A stretch of 10,128 nucleotides of DNA from an uncultured Prevotella sp. Lineage in GTDB: Bacteria; Bacteroidota; Bacteroidia; Bacteroidales; Bacteroidaceae. The notes beneath the pieces are model-generated. The model had not been told where the DNA came from. It saw only the letters and a program-made list of their open reading frames with translations, and did no database searches. Location of the stretch: the NCBI GenBank assembly GCA_905372445.1, contig CAJPPF010000080.1, positions 1 through 10,128 on the forward strand. The letters are read 5' to 3'. Below, one piece after another: positions 1 through 7,275 of the stretch. The translations under genes and the position numbers were made by a program. Each line of letters opens with the position of its first letter. Position 1 is the stretch's first letter.

Positions 1-137
1 TCAACAAAATGCCTGTTCTGACCACACATACAGCCGATATTTGCCGGCGTATTGCCGTTCGATGACAAAAAACGCTTATTTTCAGCATTACATATAAAAT
101 ACTGATAACCCCAATTCGGTTTAAGGTGTGGTAAGAT
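1..137 (-). other. Edge region with open minus-strand frames; possible dispersed element or gene fragment
   Basis: Two of the three minus-strand frames stay open across this whole stretch and off the left edge. One has an ATG at 88 (reading MLKISVFCHRT...); the other has no early start and includes residues NAENKRFLSSNGN. The third frame ends in TGA at 3-1. With overlapping frames open and no clear start or promoter, the DNA could be a conserved intergenic element rather than a gene. Two 12-mers here recur in other intergenic parts of the window: ACCCCAATTCGG at 108-119 (also 1338-1349) and, on the minus strand, CTGAAAATAAGC at 85-74 (also plus strand 9550-9561). That supports a dispersed-repeat reading but does not prove it. 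It could equally be the 3' part of a small leftward gene cut by the window edge. Confidence 0.25.
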
Positions 138-160
138 TTGCAAAGGGCAAAGAATTGTAC

Positions 161-198
161 AAAAGAAAAGGGGCAGCTCCTCATAAAGGAGTTGCCCC
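161..198 (-). terminator. Rho-independent terminator of the 257-aa secreted-protein gene
   Basis: The arms GGGGCAGCTCC (170-180) and GGAGTTGCCCC (188-198) form an 11-bp stem with a 7-nt loop. Ten pairs are perfect; the eleventh is a G-U on the plus strand and an A-C mismatch on the minus strand. Read leftward, the stem is followed by the T-rich tail TTTTCTTTT. It starts about 30 bp after the stop of the gene at 230-1003. The plus-strand side is followed by ATATTTTTATTT, so it could also stop rightward transcription. Confidence 0.85.
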
Positions 199-229
199 AT
201 ATTTTTATTTACTGTTATTTACTCACTAA

Positions 230-1003
230 TTACTTATTGATGTACTTTACAGTCTTTGTTGTTCCGTCAGCATACTTAATGCTCTTGATGACTAGCCCCT
301 TGCCAGCTTTGGACAACTTGCGGCCGGAGAGGTCGAAGTATGTTTCACCTACAACTTGCATGTTGTCAGTTTTTTCAATAGTTCCGATACCTGTCGAGAC
401 TGTTGAGCATAATGTTTCAACATCACCGCAGAAGAAGCTCTTGTCATCGCTCCAATAAGCACCTAATAACTTCAATCTTATGGGGTTTTGAATTTCTCCT
501 TCCATATAAGTGCCATCAAGCTTAGCAGTATTGCCATCAAGTGTGAAAGTTATAGACTGTTCATCTGACACCACAAATTTTCCTTTCTTGTATTCCATAT
601 AGCCTACGCGGAGGCCATATTTACCGTCTTCGAATTCGCCATACAGAATGTATTGACCTGCAGGAATAGTGATTTTGTTTCCTTTTTTAGTACCTTTCAC
701 CCAGCCACCTGCTTGGTCGTTCGTGATAAATGAAGCGTAAGTAAGCACATACTTCAAATAAACAGTCTTGCCGTCAGCATCAGTAATTACTTTCAAATCG
801 CCAGGTTGATGGTCGTTTGCTATTAAGTTTGCATAATCAAGAACCGTGAGCTCATTCCCGTACTTATAAAACATTTTACCGCTAACACGTTTGTAAACTA
901 TTTCAGTGCCGGCTGGTTGTTCGGTAATAACTTCAGGCTTGTCTTGTGCCTGTGCATTAATGCCGATGAATGCTCCGATAGCAAAGAGTAGTAATTTTTT
1001 CAT
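230..1003 (-). CDS. Secreted protein of unknown function with FDLSGR-type C-terminal tail
   Basis: The 257-residue product starts with a clear signal peptide: KK at residues 2-3, hydrophobic core about 4-16, and a likely cut after NAQA near residue 19. The mature part is rich in short beta-prone stretches, with phrases such as WVKGTKKGNKITIPAGQY (101-118) and ITFTLDGNTAKLDGTY (151-166). Similar phrases recur in Prevotella and Bacteroides cell-surface proteins. The last 40 residues contain YFDLSGRKLSKAGKGLVIK (222-240), then YADGTTKTVKYINK, resembling a tail found on many secreted Prevotella proteins and loosely like type IX sorting tails. No catalytic motif or lipobox is visible, so export to the periplasm, outer membrane or exterior is likely but the function is unknown. 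The ATG at 1003 is preferred because the signal peptide starts there. The gene has its own promoter and terminator and appears monocistronic. Confidence 0.85.
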   Translation of the reverse strand: MKKLLLFAIGAFIGINAQAQDKPEVITEQPAGTEIVYKRVSGKMFYKYGNELTVLDYANLIANDHQPGDLKVITDADGKTVYLKYVLTYASFITNDQAGGWVKGTKKGNKITIPAGQYILYGEFEDGKYGLRVGYMEYKKGKFVVSDEQSITFTLDGNTAKLDGTYMEGEIQNPIRLKLLGAYWSDDKSFFCGDVETLCSTVSTGIGTIEKTDNMQVVGETYFDLSGRKLSKAGKGLVIKSIKYADGTTKTVKYINK

Positions 1004-1036
1004 AATGATAAAGGTTTAAAGTGTTACAATTTTTTA

Positions 1037-1049
1037 TGGGAAAATCCCA
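1037..1049 (-). other. Small hairpin in the 5' leader of the secreted-protein gene
   Basis: TGGGA-AAA-TCCCA is a perfect 5-bp inverted repeat lying between the predicted promoter (1118-1148) and the ATG at 1003. The leader would be about 105 nt, long compared with the others in this window, and the hairpin sits 34-46 nt before the start codon. No known riboswitch pattern is recognised, and a role in translation is only a possibility. Confidence 0.35.
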
Positions 1050-1117
1050 CGATAATAATCTTTTAAAATAGAAGAAGCTTATACGACATCTATCTTGTTT
1101 GCTTCCTTTTATGCGCC

Positions 1118-1148
1118 TAAAGATAGAAAATAGTTTTACAAGAACAAA
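1118..1148 (-). promoter_or_regulatory. Bacteroidetes-type promoter for the secreted-protein gene
   Basis: On the minus strand TTTG (1148-1145) is followed after 19 bp by TATCTTTA (1125-1118), which matches the TAnnTTTG -7 consensus at five of its six fixed positions. Spacing fits the family rule. Transcription would start near 1111, giving a leader of about 105 nt. Confidence 0.6.
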
Positions 1149-1297
1149 GTGCAGTATCGATTTTTTTACGTTTTATTAACATATGATAAGGGAGAATAAA
1201 AGTCATAAAAGGTGGAGTCTACCTTTCAATAAGATAGGTCGCAAGCAAAGATTCTTATTGCATTTAAAAATACGAGTATTGTATTTGGAAGTATCAG

Positions 1298-1331
1298 AAA
1301 GAAAAAAGCTCAACACTTTGGGGTGTCGAGC
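1298..1331 (-). terminator. Rho-independent terminator downstream of glnN
   Basis: GCTCAACAC (1308-1316) and GTGTCGAGC (1323-1331) form a 9-bp stem with a 6-nt loop. In the leftward transcript the one non-Watson-Crick pair is a permitted G-U, and the stem is followed by TTTTTTCTTT. It lies about 145 bp beyond the glnN stop with no gene between, so glnN should have an unusually long 3' untranslated region. The rest of the 473-bp gap at 1004-1476 holds only this terminator, a second hairpin (1388-1405), and the leader and promoter of the leftward secreted-protein gene. Confidence 0.85.
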
Positions 1332-1387
1332 CTTTCTACCCCAATTCGGGATAAGCAGTTCTTCTTTTCCTCAAAAAGGAGGTTTTA

Positions 1388-1405
1388 TGCCATGCTGACA
1401 TGGCA
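1388..1405 (-). other. Hairpin in the glnN 3' untranslated region
   Basis: TGCCATG-CTGA-CATGGCA is a perfect 7-bp stem with a 4-nt loop, located 72-89 bp after the glnN stop and before the T-tailed terminator. It lacks its own long T tract, so it may serve mRNA 3'-end stability rather than termination. Confidence 0.4.
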
Positions 1406-1476
1406 AATCATTGTCTTTCGTTTTCTATTTCGCTAAAAAATGCAATGATGAATTTTCCTTACTACATGCAAGGTTT

Positions 1477-3666
1477 TTATCTGACAAACAACAGCTCGCG
1501 ATACTTCGGCAAGGTCCACAGCTCATCGGCAACAATCAGTTCGAGTTTGTCAATCTCGTATCTGATGCTCTCGAGCTTTGGCGCTACAGTGTCGTGATAT
1601 GCAACGGCTTTCTCGCGGCAGCTCTCAATGCGGTTTGCCACTTTGCGCGCTTCTACCAGTTCGCCGACACCGGTGGCAATGCGCTGGCTACGCTCGGCAA
1701 TCTCACGGAGAATGGCGATGTTACGTTCAGAGAGCGCCTTGCCTTCTTCTGTACCGAAGATATTCATCATGTTCTGGACGTTACAAGCCAACTGGCTCTG
1801 ATATTTCGTGGCAACAGGGATGATGTGGTTCATTGATATATCGCCGAGTACACGTGCCTCAATCTGCACTTTCTTCGTGTAGGTCTCCCATTTTATCTCA
1901 TTGCGAGCAAGCAGTTCCTTCCTGTCGAACACCTTCATCACCTCGAACATCGCCACGCTGTCGGCGTCGAGATATCGGTCGATGATGAGCGGAACGGACT
2001 TCTCTGTGTCTAATCCGCGTCGTTGTGCCTCGAGCACCCACTCTTCCGAATAGCCGTTACCGTCGAAATGCACCGGTGCACAGGTTTTTATATCCTCCCG
2101 AACGACGTCGAGTATCGCCTCGAACTTATCCTCGCCCTTGGCAATGAGAGCATCGACACGTGTCTTGAAATTTACAAGTGCCTCAGCCACGGCGGCATTC
2201 AGGGCAATCATTGCCGATGCACAGTTTGATTCAGAGCCCGGAGCGCGGAACTCGAAGCGGTTGCCGGTGAAAGCGAACGGTGATGTGCGGTTGCGGTCGG
2301 TGTTATCGATCAGCAGTTCCGGTATTTCGGGTATATCGAGTTTTGTAATTGATTTGCCTGACACGGCGAGGAGGTCGTCCTTGTCAGCCTTGACAATATG
2401 CTCGAGCAGTTCGGTCAGTTGCTTGCCGAGGAATGACGAGATGATGGCAGGAGGCGCTTCGTGACCGCCCAATCGATGGGCATTCGTGGCAGAGACAATA
2501 GATGCCTTCAGAAGTCCGTTGTGCTTATACACAGCCATGAGAGTCTCTACGACGAAGGTCACGAAACGGAGGTTTGTCTCAGGCGTGTTGCCCGGGGCAT
2601 GGCATAGAATGCCCGTATCGGTCGACAGCGACCAGTTGCAGTGCTTTCCCGAACCGTTGATTCCATTGAACGGTTTTTCGTGGAGCAAAACGCGGAAACC
2701 ATGCTTACGTGCAACTTTTTTCATCAGCGACATGAGCAGCATGTTATGGTCGACAGCCAGATTTGCTTCTTCGAATATCGGTGCAATCTCAAATTGGTTA
2801 GGCGCAGCCTCATTGTGGCGTGTTTTACAAGGTATGGCGAGTTCGAGAGCTTGTATCTCGAGGTCTTTCATGAACGACTGCACGCGGTCGGGGATAGTGC
2901 CGAAATAATGGTCGTCCATCTGTTGGTCTTTCGCAGAGTCGTGCCCCATGAGAGTGCGACCGGTGAGCAGAAGATCGGGTCGTGCGGAGTATAGTCCTTC
3001 GTCGACGAGAAAGTATTCCTGCTCCCAACCGAGGTTGCAAGTAATCTTTTTCACCTCTGGGTCGAAATACTTTGCCACGGCTGTGCCCGCCGTATTGACG
3101 GCACGGAGAGCCTTGAGCAGCGGTGTCTTGTAGTCGAGAGCCTCGCCGGTGTAGGAGATAAAGACGGTAGGAATGCATAGAGTGTCGTCGATGATGAATA
3201 CAGGCGATGTGGTGTCCCACGCAGAATAGCCGCGCGCCTCGAATACCGAGCGTATGCCGCCCGAAGGAAAGCTTGATGCGTCGGGTTCCTGTTGTAAGAG
3301 CAGCTTGCCAGAGAACTCCTCGATCATTCCGCCCTTGCCGTCGTGTTCTACGAAAGCATCGTGCTTCTCGGCTGTACCCTCCGTCAGAGGCTGAAACCAG
3401 TGAGTGTAGTGTGTCACGCCATTATCGTCAGCCCATTGCTTCATGCCTTTAGCCACTGCATCGGCTACGTTACGGTCGAGACGAACGCCATTGTCGATGA
3501 CATCAATCATCTTGTCGTAAACTCTACGGTCAAGATACTTATACATCTTCTGACGTGTGAAAACTTTCTTGCCAAAGAACTCCGACGGACGCTCTAACGG
3601 AGATGACACATCGAGAGGCTTTTTAGTGAAAGCCTCTCCTACAACTTGGAATCTGAGATTTACCAT
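1477..3666 (-). CDS. glnN: Type III glutamine synthetase (GSIII)
   Basis: This cytoplasmic enzyme makes glutamine from glutamate, ammonia and ATP, the entry step of nitrogen assimilation. The 729-residue length is that of the Bacteroides fragilis GSIII and well above that of type I enzymes (about 450-470). The GSIII-type N-terminal region includes SSPLERPSEFFGKKVF (21-36). Catalytic-core motifs in order are NLGWEQEYFL (211-220, likely metal-binding E215 and E217), NGINGSGKHCNWS (334-346, the GS NGSG-H motif), and RTSPFAFTGNRFEFR (460-474, ATP and glutamate site). A charged, helix-prone C-terminal extension (about 580-729) is typical of the family, whose known members form dodecamers of two stacked hexamers. 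The ATG at 3666 follows a good promoter. The gene is flanked by spacers of 473 and 197 bp, so it is probably monocistronic. No PII or other nitrogen-regulator gene is adjacent. Confidence 0.97.
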   Translation of the reverse strand: MVNLRFQVVGEAFTKKPLDVSSPLERPSEFFGKKVFTRQKMYKYLDRRVYDKMIDVIDNGVRLDRNVADAVAKGMKQWADDNGVTHYTHWFQPLTEGTAEKHDAFVEHDGKGGMIEEFSGKLLLQQEPDASSFPSGGIRSVFEARGYSAWDTTSPVFIIDDTLCIPTVFISYTGEALDYKTPLLKALRAVNTAGTAVAKYFDPEVKKITCNLGWEQEYFLVDEGLYSARPDLLLTGRTLMGHDSAKDQQMDDHYFGTIPDRVQSFMKDLEIQALELAIPCKTRHNEAAPNQFEIAPIFEEANLAVDHNMLLMSLMKKVARKHGFRVLLHEKPFNGINGSGKHCNWSLSTDTGILCHAPGNTPETNLRFVTFVVETLMAVYKHNGLLKASIVSATNAHRLGGHEAPPAIISSFLGKQLTELLEHIVKADKDDLLAVSGKSITKLDIPEIPELLIDNTDRNRTSPFAFTGNRFEFRAPGSESNCASAMIALNAAVAEALVNFKTRVDALIAKGEDKFEAILDVVREDIKTCAPVHFDGNGYSEEWVLEAQRRGLDTEKSVPLIIDRYLDADSVAMFEVMKVFDRKELLARNEIKWETYTKKVQIEARVLGDISMNHIIPVATKYQSQLACNVQNMMNIFGTEEGKALSERNIAILREIAERSQRIATGVGELVEARKVANRIESCREKAVAYHDTVAPKLESIRYEIDKLELIVADELWTLPKYRELLFVR

Positions 3667-3713
3667 ACGTTATATTGTTTATCGTAATTGTCCTAACTCA
3701 CGGTTTTGCACTG

Positions 3714-3746
3714 CAAATTTAATCATATTTGCAGAGAATCAGTCAA
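3714..3746 (-). promoter_or_regulatory. Promoter of glnN
   Basis: On the minus strand TAAATTTG (3721-3714) matches the Bacteroidetes -7 consensus TAnnTTTG at every fixed position. A weaker -33 element, TTGA (3746-3743), lies 21 bp upstream. The start point would be near 3708, giving a leader of about 40 nt. Confidence 0.65.
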
Positions 3747-3766
3747 GAATAATAAAGAAATTCTCT
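3733..3766. repeat. Inverted repeat spanning the glnN -33 region
   Basis: AGAGAAT (3733-3739) and ATTCTCT (3760-3766) are perfect 7-bp inverted copies separated by 20 bp. The presumed -33 element of glnN lies between them. The placement would suit a dimeric regulator binding two half-sites, but a 7-bp match in AT-rich DNA can arise by chance. Confidence 0.3.
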
Positions 3767-3863
3767 ATTATCCATATATTTTCTATCAAAAGGTAAGTAG
3801 TAGGGAAGTGACATTGCTGAACAATATTCCTTATCGCAATGCCTTAATTAGATTTGTGCTGAA

Positions 3864-5972
3864 TCAGCTTATCGCCGCCCAGTTGATATTCGTTTTGCGC
3901 AACTCGCGCAGTCTGTCCCATAACATGGAATACTCCGTTTTGTTGCATTCGGGGTCTACATCAATGATCTTCTGAGCCTCGTCGCGTGCCAGCTGCACTA
4001 TCTGTCCGTCGCGTGCTATGTCAGCGATCTTCAGGTCGAACGCCAGCCCACTTTGCTGCGTTCCCTCGAGATCACCTGGACCACGCAGCTTCAAGTCAGC
4101 CTCAGCAATCTGAAAACCGTCGTTTGTGTCGCACATTATGTCTATGCGCATACGCGTTTCCTTTGCCAGCTCGTTGCCTGTGACGAGAATGCAATAGCTC
4201 TGATCTGCGCCACGTCCCACACGACCGCGCAACTGATGCAGCTGCGACAGCCCGAAACGCTGTGCCTCGAGGATGACCATTACCGATGCGTTCGGCACGT
4301 TCACACCTACCTCTATCACGGTCGTTGCTACAAGAATCTGTGTCTCGCCGCGGGCAAAACGCTGCATCTCCGCATCCTTTTCCTTCGGTTTCATCTTACC
4401 GTGTATCTTACTCATCTTATAGTTTGGGAATACATCCATAAGGTGATTATAGCCTTCTTCGAGATTCTTCAGGTCGATCTTCTCGCTTTCCTTGATGAGA
4501 GGATAGACGATATACACCTGACGCCCCATAGCAATCTGCTTGCGTATGCCCTGATAGAGCGAGCCCATCTGGCTGTCATACTTGTGTATGGTGTATACGG
4601 GTTTACGTCCTGGAGGCAGTTCGTCGATGACACTCACATCGAGGTCGCCGTAGATTGTCATCGCCAATGTACGCGGTATCGGCGTTGCTGTCATGACGAG
4701 AATATGCGGCGGTTTCTCACTCTTCGACCATAGTTTTGCGCGCTGAGCCACTCCAAAGCGGTGCTGCTCGTCGACGACAGCAAGTCCCAAGCGTCGGAAC
4801 TCCACCGGCTCCTCTATGATTGCATGCGTGCCGACGAGGATATCAACCTCGCCGGAGGATAATGCTGAGAGAATCTCCTGACGGCGCTTGCCTTTGACAC
4901 TGCCTGTCAGCAGTTCTACACGCAACGGCATATTTTCCAGAAACCCTCGTAGTGTGGCGAGATGTTGCTCGGCGAGAATCTCTGTCGGCGCCATGATACA
5001 CGCCTGATAGCCATTACCTATAGCCAGAAGCATAGTCATCAGTGCGACAAGTGTCTTGCCCGAACCGACATCGCCCTGTAGCAGGCGGTTCATCTGACGA
5101 CCGGAACGCATGTCCTCGCGGACCTCGCGAATGACACGTTTCTGAGCACCGGTGAGTGGAAAAGGCAGATTATTCTTGTAGAAATCGTTGAACACATTGC
5201 CAACCTTGTCGAAGATATAACCGCTGTAACGCCGGCGATGGTCGGCAGCATAGCGGAGAATATTGAGTTGAACATAAAACAGTTCCTCAAACTTCAACCG
5301 CTGCTGTGCCTTCTGCACATCCATCGGACCGGCAGGATAATGAATCAACTGAAACGCTTCTGTGCGTGATATGAGGTGCAGAGGGTTGACGATGAATGGT
5401 GGCAGCGTCTCCGGTAATCCTGCCTTGCCCACTTTCTCGACGAGTGTCTGGGTGAGCTTCTCCATCTGGCGAGACATCAGTCCCGACTTCTTCATCTTCT
5501 CGGTGGTGATATAATAAGGTCGCATGGAGCGTGTAGCCGGCTCCACCTCGTCGGTTTTCTCTATCTCCGGATGAGTGAACTGATAACGACCGCCGAAGAC
5601 AGTCGGTCTGCCGAACACCACATATTCCTCGCCTACCTTGTAACTCTTTCTCACATATTGCGTTGCCTGCCACCATACGAGGTCTACCACACCATGTCCG
5701 TCGGAGAAATGAGCGACAAGACGCTTCTTGCGTGGCGTCATGGGAAACTCCTCAAAACTGAGTATCCTGCCACGAATCTGCACAAACGGCATTATACCTT
5801 CCAACTCATCAATACGATATATTTTACTGCGGTCAACATATTTATAGGGATAGTATTCCAACAGGTCGCGCCACGTCTGGATATTGAGTTCGCGGTTTAA
5901 TATTGCCTGACGCTGCGGACCTACGCCATGCAGGTATTTTATGTCTTGAGAAAGGAAGTCGTTTGAAGCCAT
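3864..5972 (-). CDS. recG: ATP-dependent DNA helicase RecG
   Basis: RecG is a monomeric superfamily 2 helicase that binds branched DNA, drives Holliday-junction and fork reversal, and supports recombinational repair and replication restart. The 702-residue length is normal. The N-terminal part has HGVGPQRQ (15-22) and an OB-fold wedge domain (about 60-140, starting MPFVQIRGRI). Helicase motifs follow in order: LTGAQKRVI (273-281), Walker A GDVGSGKT (300-307), MAPTEILAEQH (327-337), DEQH (401-404), MTATPIPRT (427-435), ATTVIEVGVNVP (549-560) and QLHQLRGRVGR (577-587). The C-terminal region with LRGPGDLEGTQQSG (629-642) is the family's translocation (TRG) segment. All key residues are present. 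The ATG at 5972 lies just below a promoter, giving a leader of only about 15-20 nt. No terminator is evident in the 197 bp before glnN, so some read-through into glnN is possible. Confidence 0.97.
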   Translation of the reverse strand: MASNDFLSQDIKYLHGVGPQRQAILNRELNIQTWRDLLEYYPYKYVDRSKIYRIDELEGIMPFVQIRGRILSFEEFPMTPRKKRLVAHFSDGHGVVDLVWWQATQYVRKSYKVGEEYVVFGRPTVFGGRYQFTHPEIEKTDEVEPATRSMRPYYITTEKMKKSGLMSRQMEKLTQTLVEKVGKAGLPETLPPFIVNPLHLISRTEAFQLIHYPAGPMDVQKAQQRLKFEELFYVQLNILRYAADHRRRYSGYIFDKVGNVFNDFYKNNLPFPLTGAQKRVIREVREDMRSGRQMNRLLQGDVGSGKTLVALMTMLLAIGNGYQACIMAPTEILAEQHLATLRGFLENMPLRVELLTGSVKGKRRQEILSALSSGEVDILVGTHAIIEEPVEFRRLGLAVVDEQHRFGVAQRAKLWSKSEKPPHILVMTATPIPRTLAMTIYGDLDVSVIDELPPGRKPVYTIHKYDSQMGSLYQGIRKQIAMGRQVYIVYPLIKESEKIDLKNLEEGYNHLMDVFPNYKMSKIHGKMKPKEKDAEMQRFARGETQILVATTVIEVGVNVPNASVMVILEAQRFGLSQLHQLRGRVGRGADQSYCILVTGNELAKETRMRIDIMCDTNDGFQIAEADLKLRGPGDLEGTQQSGLAFDLKIADIARDGQIVQLARDEAQKIIDVDPECNKTEYSMLWDRLRELRKTNINWAAIS

Positions 5973-5994
5973 TACACCCTCTGTTTATTTTCTG

Positions 5995-6025
5995 CGAAAT
6001 TAAACATTTTCCTCGATTTTCCAAA
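5995..6025 (-). promoter_or_regulatory. Promoter of recG
   Basis: On the minus strand TTTG (6025-6022) is followed after 19 bp by TAATTTCG (6002-5995), one mismatch from TAnnTTTG at the fixed positions. It lies 23 bp from the recG ATG. The 168-bp spacer to the divergent M23 gene holds promoters for both directions. Confidence 0.55.
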
Positions 6026-6097
6026 AGGTTTTATAACGAAAATGTTAAAAAACAGTGTTTTTCTCACTAAAAAGCAACGGATTACAATTATTTTCTT

Positions 6098-6105
6098 TAC
6101 CTTTG
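6098..6105 (+). promoter_or_regulatory. -7 element of the M23 peptidase gene promoter
   Basis: TACCTTTG fits TAnnTTTG perfectly and is followed by CAT, as is common in Bacteroidetes promoters. No TTTG is present 19-21 bp upstream, so only the -7 half is supported. The leader to the ATG at 6141 would be about 30 nt. Confidence 0.6.
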
Positions 6106-6140
6106 CATAAACGAGTGCGTGAACTCACGTATAATCACGA

Positions 6141-7118
6141 ATGAATAAATTTATTATGGCTACACTTAAAATAATCAAAATATTTTCGGTAATCATATTG
6201 TCGTTTGTCTCTGTCTCGCCCGTATCGGCGCAGGACTTCATTGCCCGCCAGGCACCCGTTGACAGAAAGGTGAAAGCCGTAGATACACTTGCCTTGAAGC
6301 GTATCCTCGAGCGCGAAATGGAGGAGAACCCGTCATACGAGCTATATGAAGAGTGGGATAATATGTATGCCCACAAACAGATTCCTGTGCCGGATTCTTA
6401 CAAAATCGATCTTCGTCATTTCTGTATGCCAACAACAAGCCGTGCCATAACAAGTAACTTCGGTGCACGTTGGGGCAGAGCGCATAGAGGTCTTGACATA
6501 AAGGTTTATGTCGGCGATACCATTCGCGCTGCGTTCAGTGGAAAGGTGCGCGTAGTGAAATATAATGCAGGAGGCTACGGAAAGTATATCGTTATACGTC
6601 ACAACAACGGTCTGGAGACAATATACGGTCACTTGTCGAAGCAGCTTGTTTCGGAGAACGAGATGGTTCGTGCCGGCGATGTTATCGGCCTTGGCGGAAA
6701 CACTGGACGAAGCACCGGTTCGCATCTGCACTTTGAGACTCGTCTGTGCGGTCTTGCTCTTAACCCTGCGCTTATGTTCGACTTCCGTGCTCAGGACGTC
6801 ACTGGCGACTATTACGTTTATAATCACGCCACATACGAGCGTGAGAGCGCAGAGGCAACACGCTTACGTGGCGTTATCGGCAACGGAGGATACACCCGCG
6901 AGGATGTTCTCGGCACATCATACATGGCAAACAACTCCAAATCGGCAAAGGAAGAAGTTGATGAAACAACGGAGAAGCTATACCACAAAGTTACTTCCGG
7001 CGAGACACTTTACTCTATTGCACGTAAGCGCGGAGTTACAGTGGAGAAGTTATGCCGCCTGAACAACCTTAACAAAAAGTCGAAAATCAAGGCAGGCAAC
7101 ATCATCAGATATTCATAA
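6141..7118 (+). CDS. Exported M23 family (LytM-like) peptidase with C-terminal LysM domain
   Basis: This 325-residue protein is predicted to act on peptidoglycan outside the inner membrane, either as a zinc endopeptidase cutting peptide cross-links or in cell-separation and wall remodelling. A signal peptide spans about 1-30 (cut likely after SPVSA). A charged segment (about 41-75) follows, then the M23 domain (about 100-215): HRGLD gives zinc ligands H115 and D119, YGHLS gives H164, and GSHLHFE gives H195 and ligand H197. All expected catalytic residues are present, so an active enzyme is likely rather than a degenerate EnvC/NlpD-type activator. A linker (about 220-278) leads to one LysM domain (281-324, YHKVTSGETLYSIA...), which binds glycan chains. 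An in-frame ATG at 6156 would also give a good signal peptide; 6141 is kept as the longest start. The gene is divergent from recG, stands alone and ends in its own terminator. Confidence 0.93.
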   Translation: MNKFIMATLKIIKIFSVIILSFVSVSPVSAQDFIARQAPVDRKVKAVDTLALKRILEREMEENPSYELYEEWDNMYAHKQIPVPDSYKIDLRHFCMPTTSRAITSNFGARWGRAHRGLDIKVYVGDTIRAAFSGKVRVVKYNAGGYGKYIVIRHNNGLETIYGHLSKQLVSENEMVRAGDVIGLGGNTGRSTGSHLHFETRLCGLALNPALMFDFRAQDVTGDYYVYNHATYERESAEATRLRGVIGNGGYTREDVLGTSYMANNSKSAKEEVDETTEKLYHKVTSGETLYSIARKRGVTVEKLCRLNNLNKKSKIKAGNIIRYS

Positions 7119-7155
7119 CAAGGAAGCCGACGGCTTTAGGTACGGAACTAATACG

Positions 7156-7190
7156 AAAGGAACATTCTCGCTACGAGGATGTTCCTTTTG
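7156..7190 (+). terminator. Hairpin terminator after the M23 gene, between convergent genes
   Basis: AAAGGAACATTCTCG (7156-7170) pairs with CGAGGATGTTCCTTT (7174-7188) as a 15-bp stem with one T-G pair and a 3-nt loop CTA, followed by TGTATTTAT. It lies 38 bp after the M23 stop. The glycosyltransferase operon stops at 7276 on the other strand, and no other hairpin is evident in between, so it may terminate in both directions, although the leftward tail (CGTATTAG) is less T-rich. Confidence 0.8.
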
Positions 7191-7275
7191 TATTTATCGC
7201 AAATCGTTCTTTTGATTCTGTTTTATTAACGGCTGTCTTTGTCTGAGTAGACGCTGCTTGATGATCGATTGGGGT

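Noticed and set aside
1183..1398. 71-codon plus-strand ORF in the glnN downstream gap
   Set aside because: It runs straight through the glnN terminator hairpin and A/T tract and has no promoter; the open frame is probably accidental.
1411..1836. 141-codon plus-strand ORF antisense to the end of glnN
   Set aside because: It lies almost wholly inside the well-supported glnN gene on the other strand, has no family-like motifs and no promoter.
3812..3841. CATTGC/GCAATG inverted repeat as a recG terminator
   Set aside because: The stem is only 6 bp with an 18-nt loop and no T tract follows in the leftward direction.
4053..4733. 226-codon plus-strand ORF antisense to recG
   Set aside because: It covers the region encoding conserved RecG helicase motifs; the frame is open because of the codon composition of recG, and its product is rich in H, L and C with no recognisable domain.
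6342..6827. 161-codon minus-strand ORF and 165-codon plus-strand ORF over the M23 gene
   Set aside because: Both overlap the conserved M23 catalytic domain in other frames; neither product resembles a known family.
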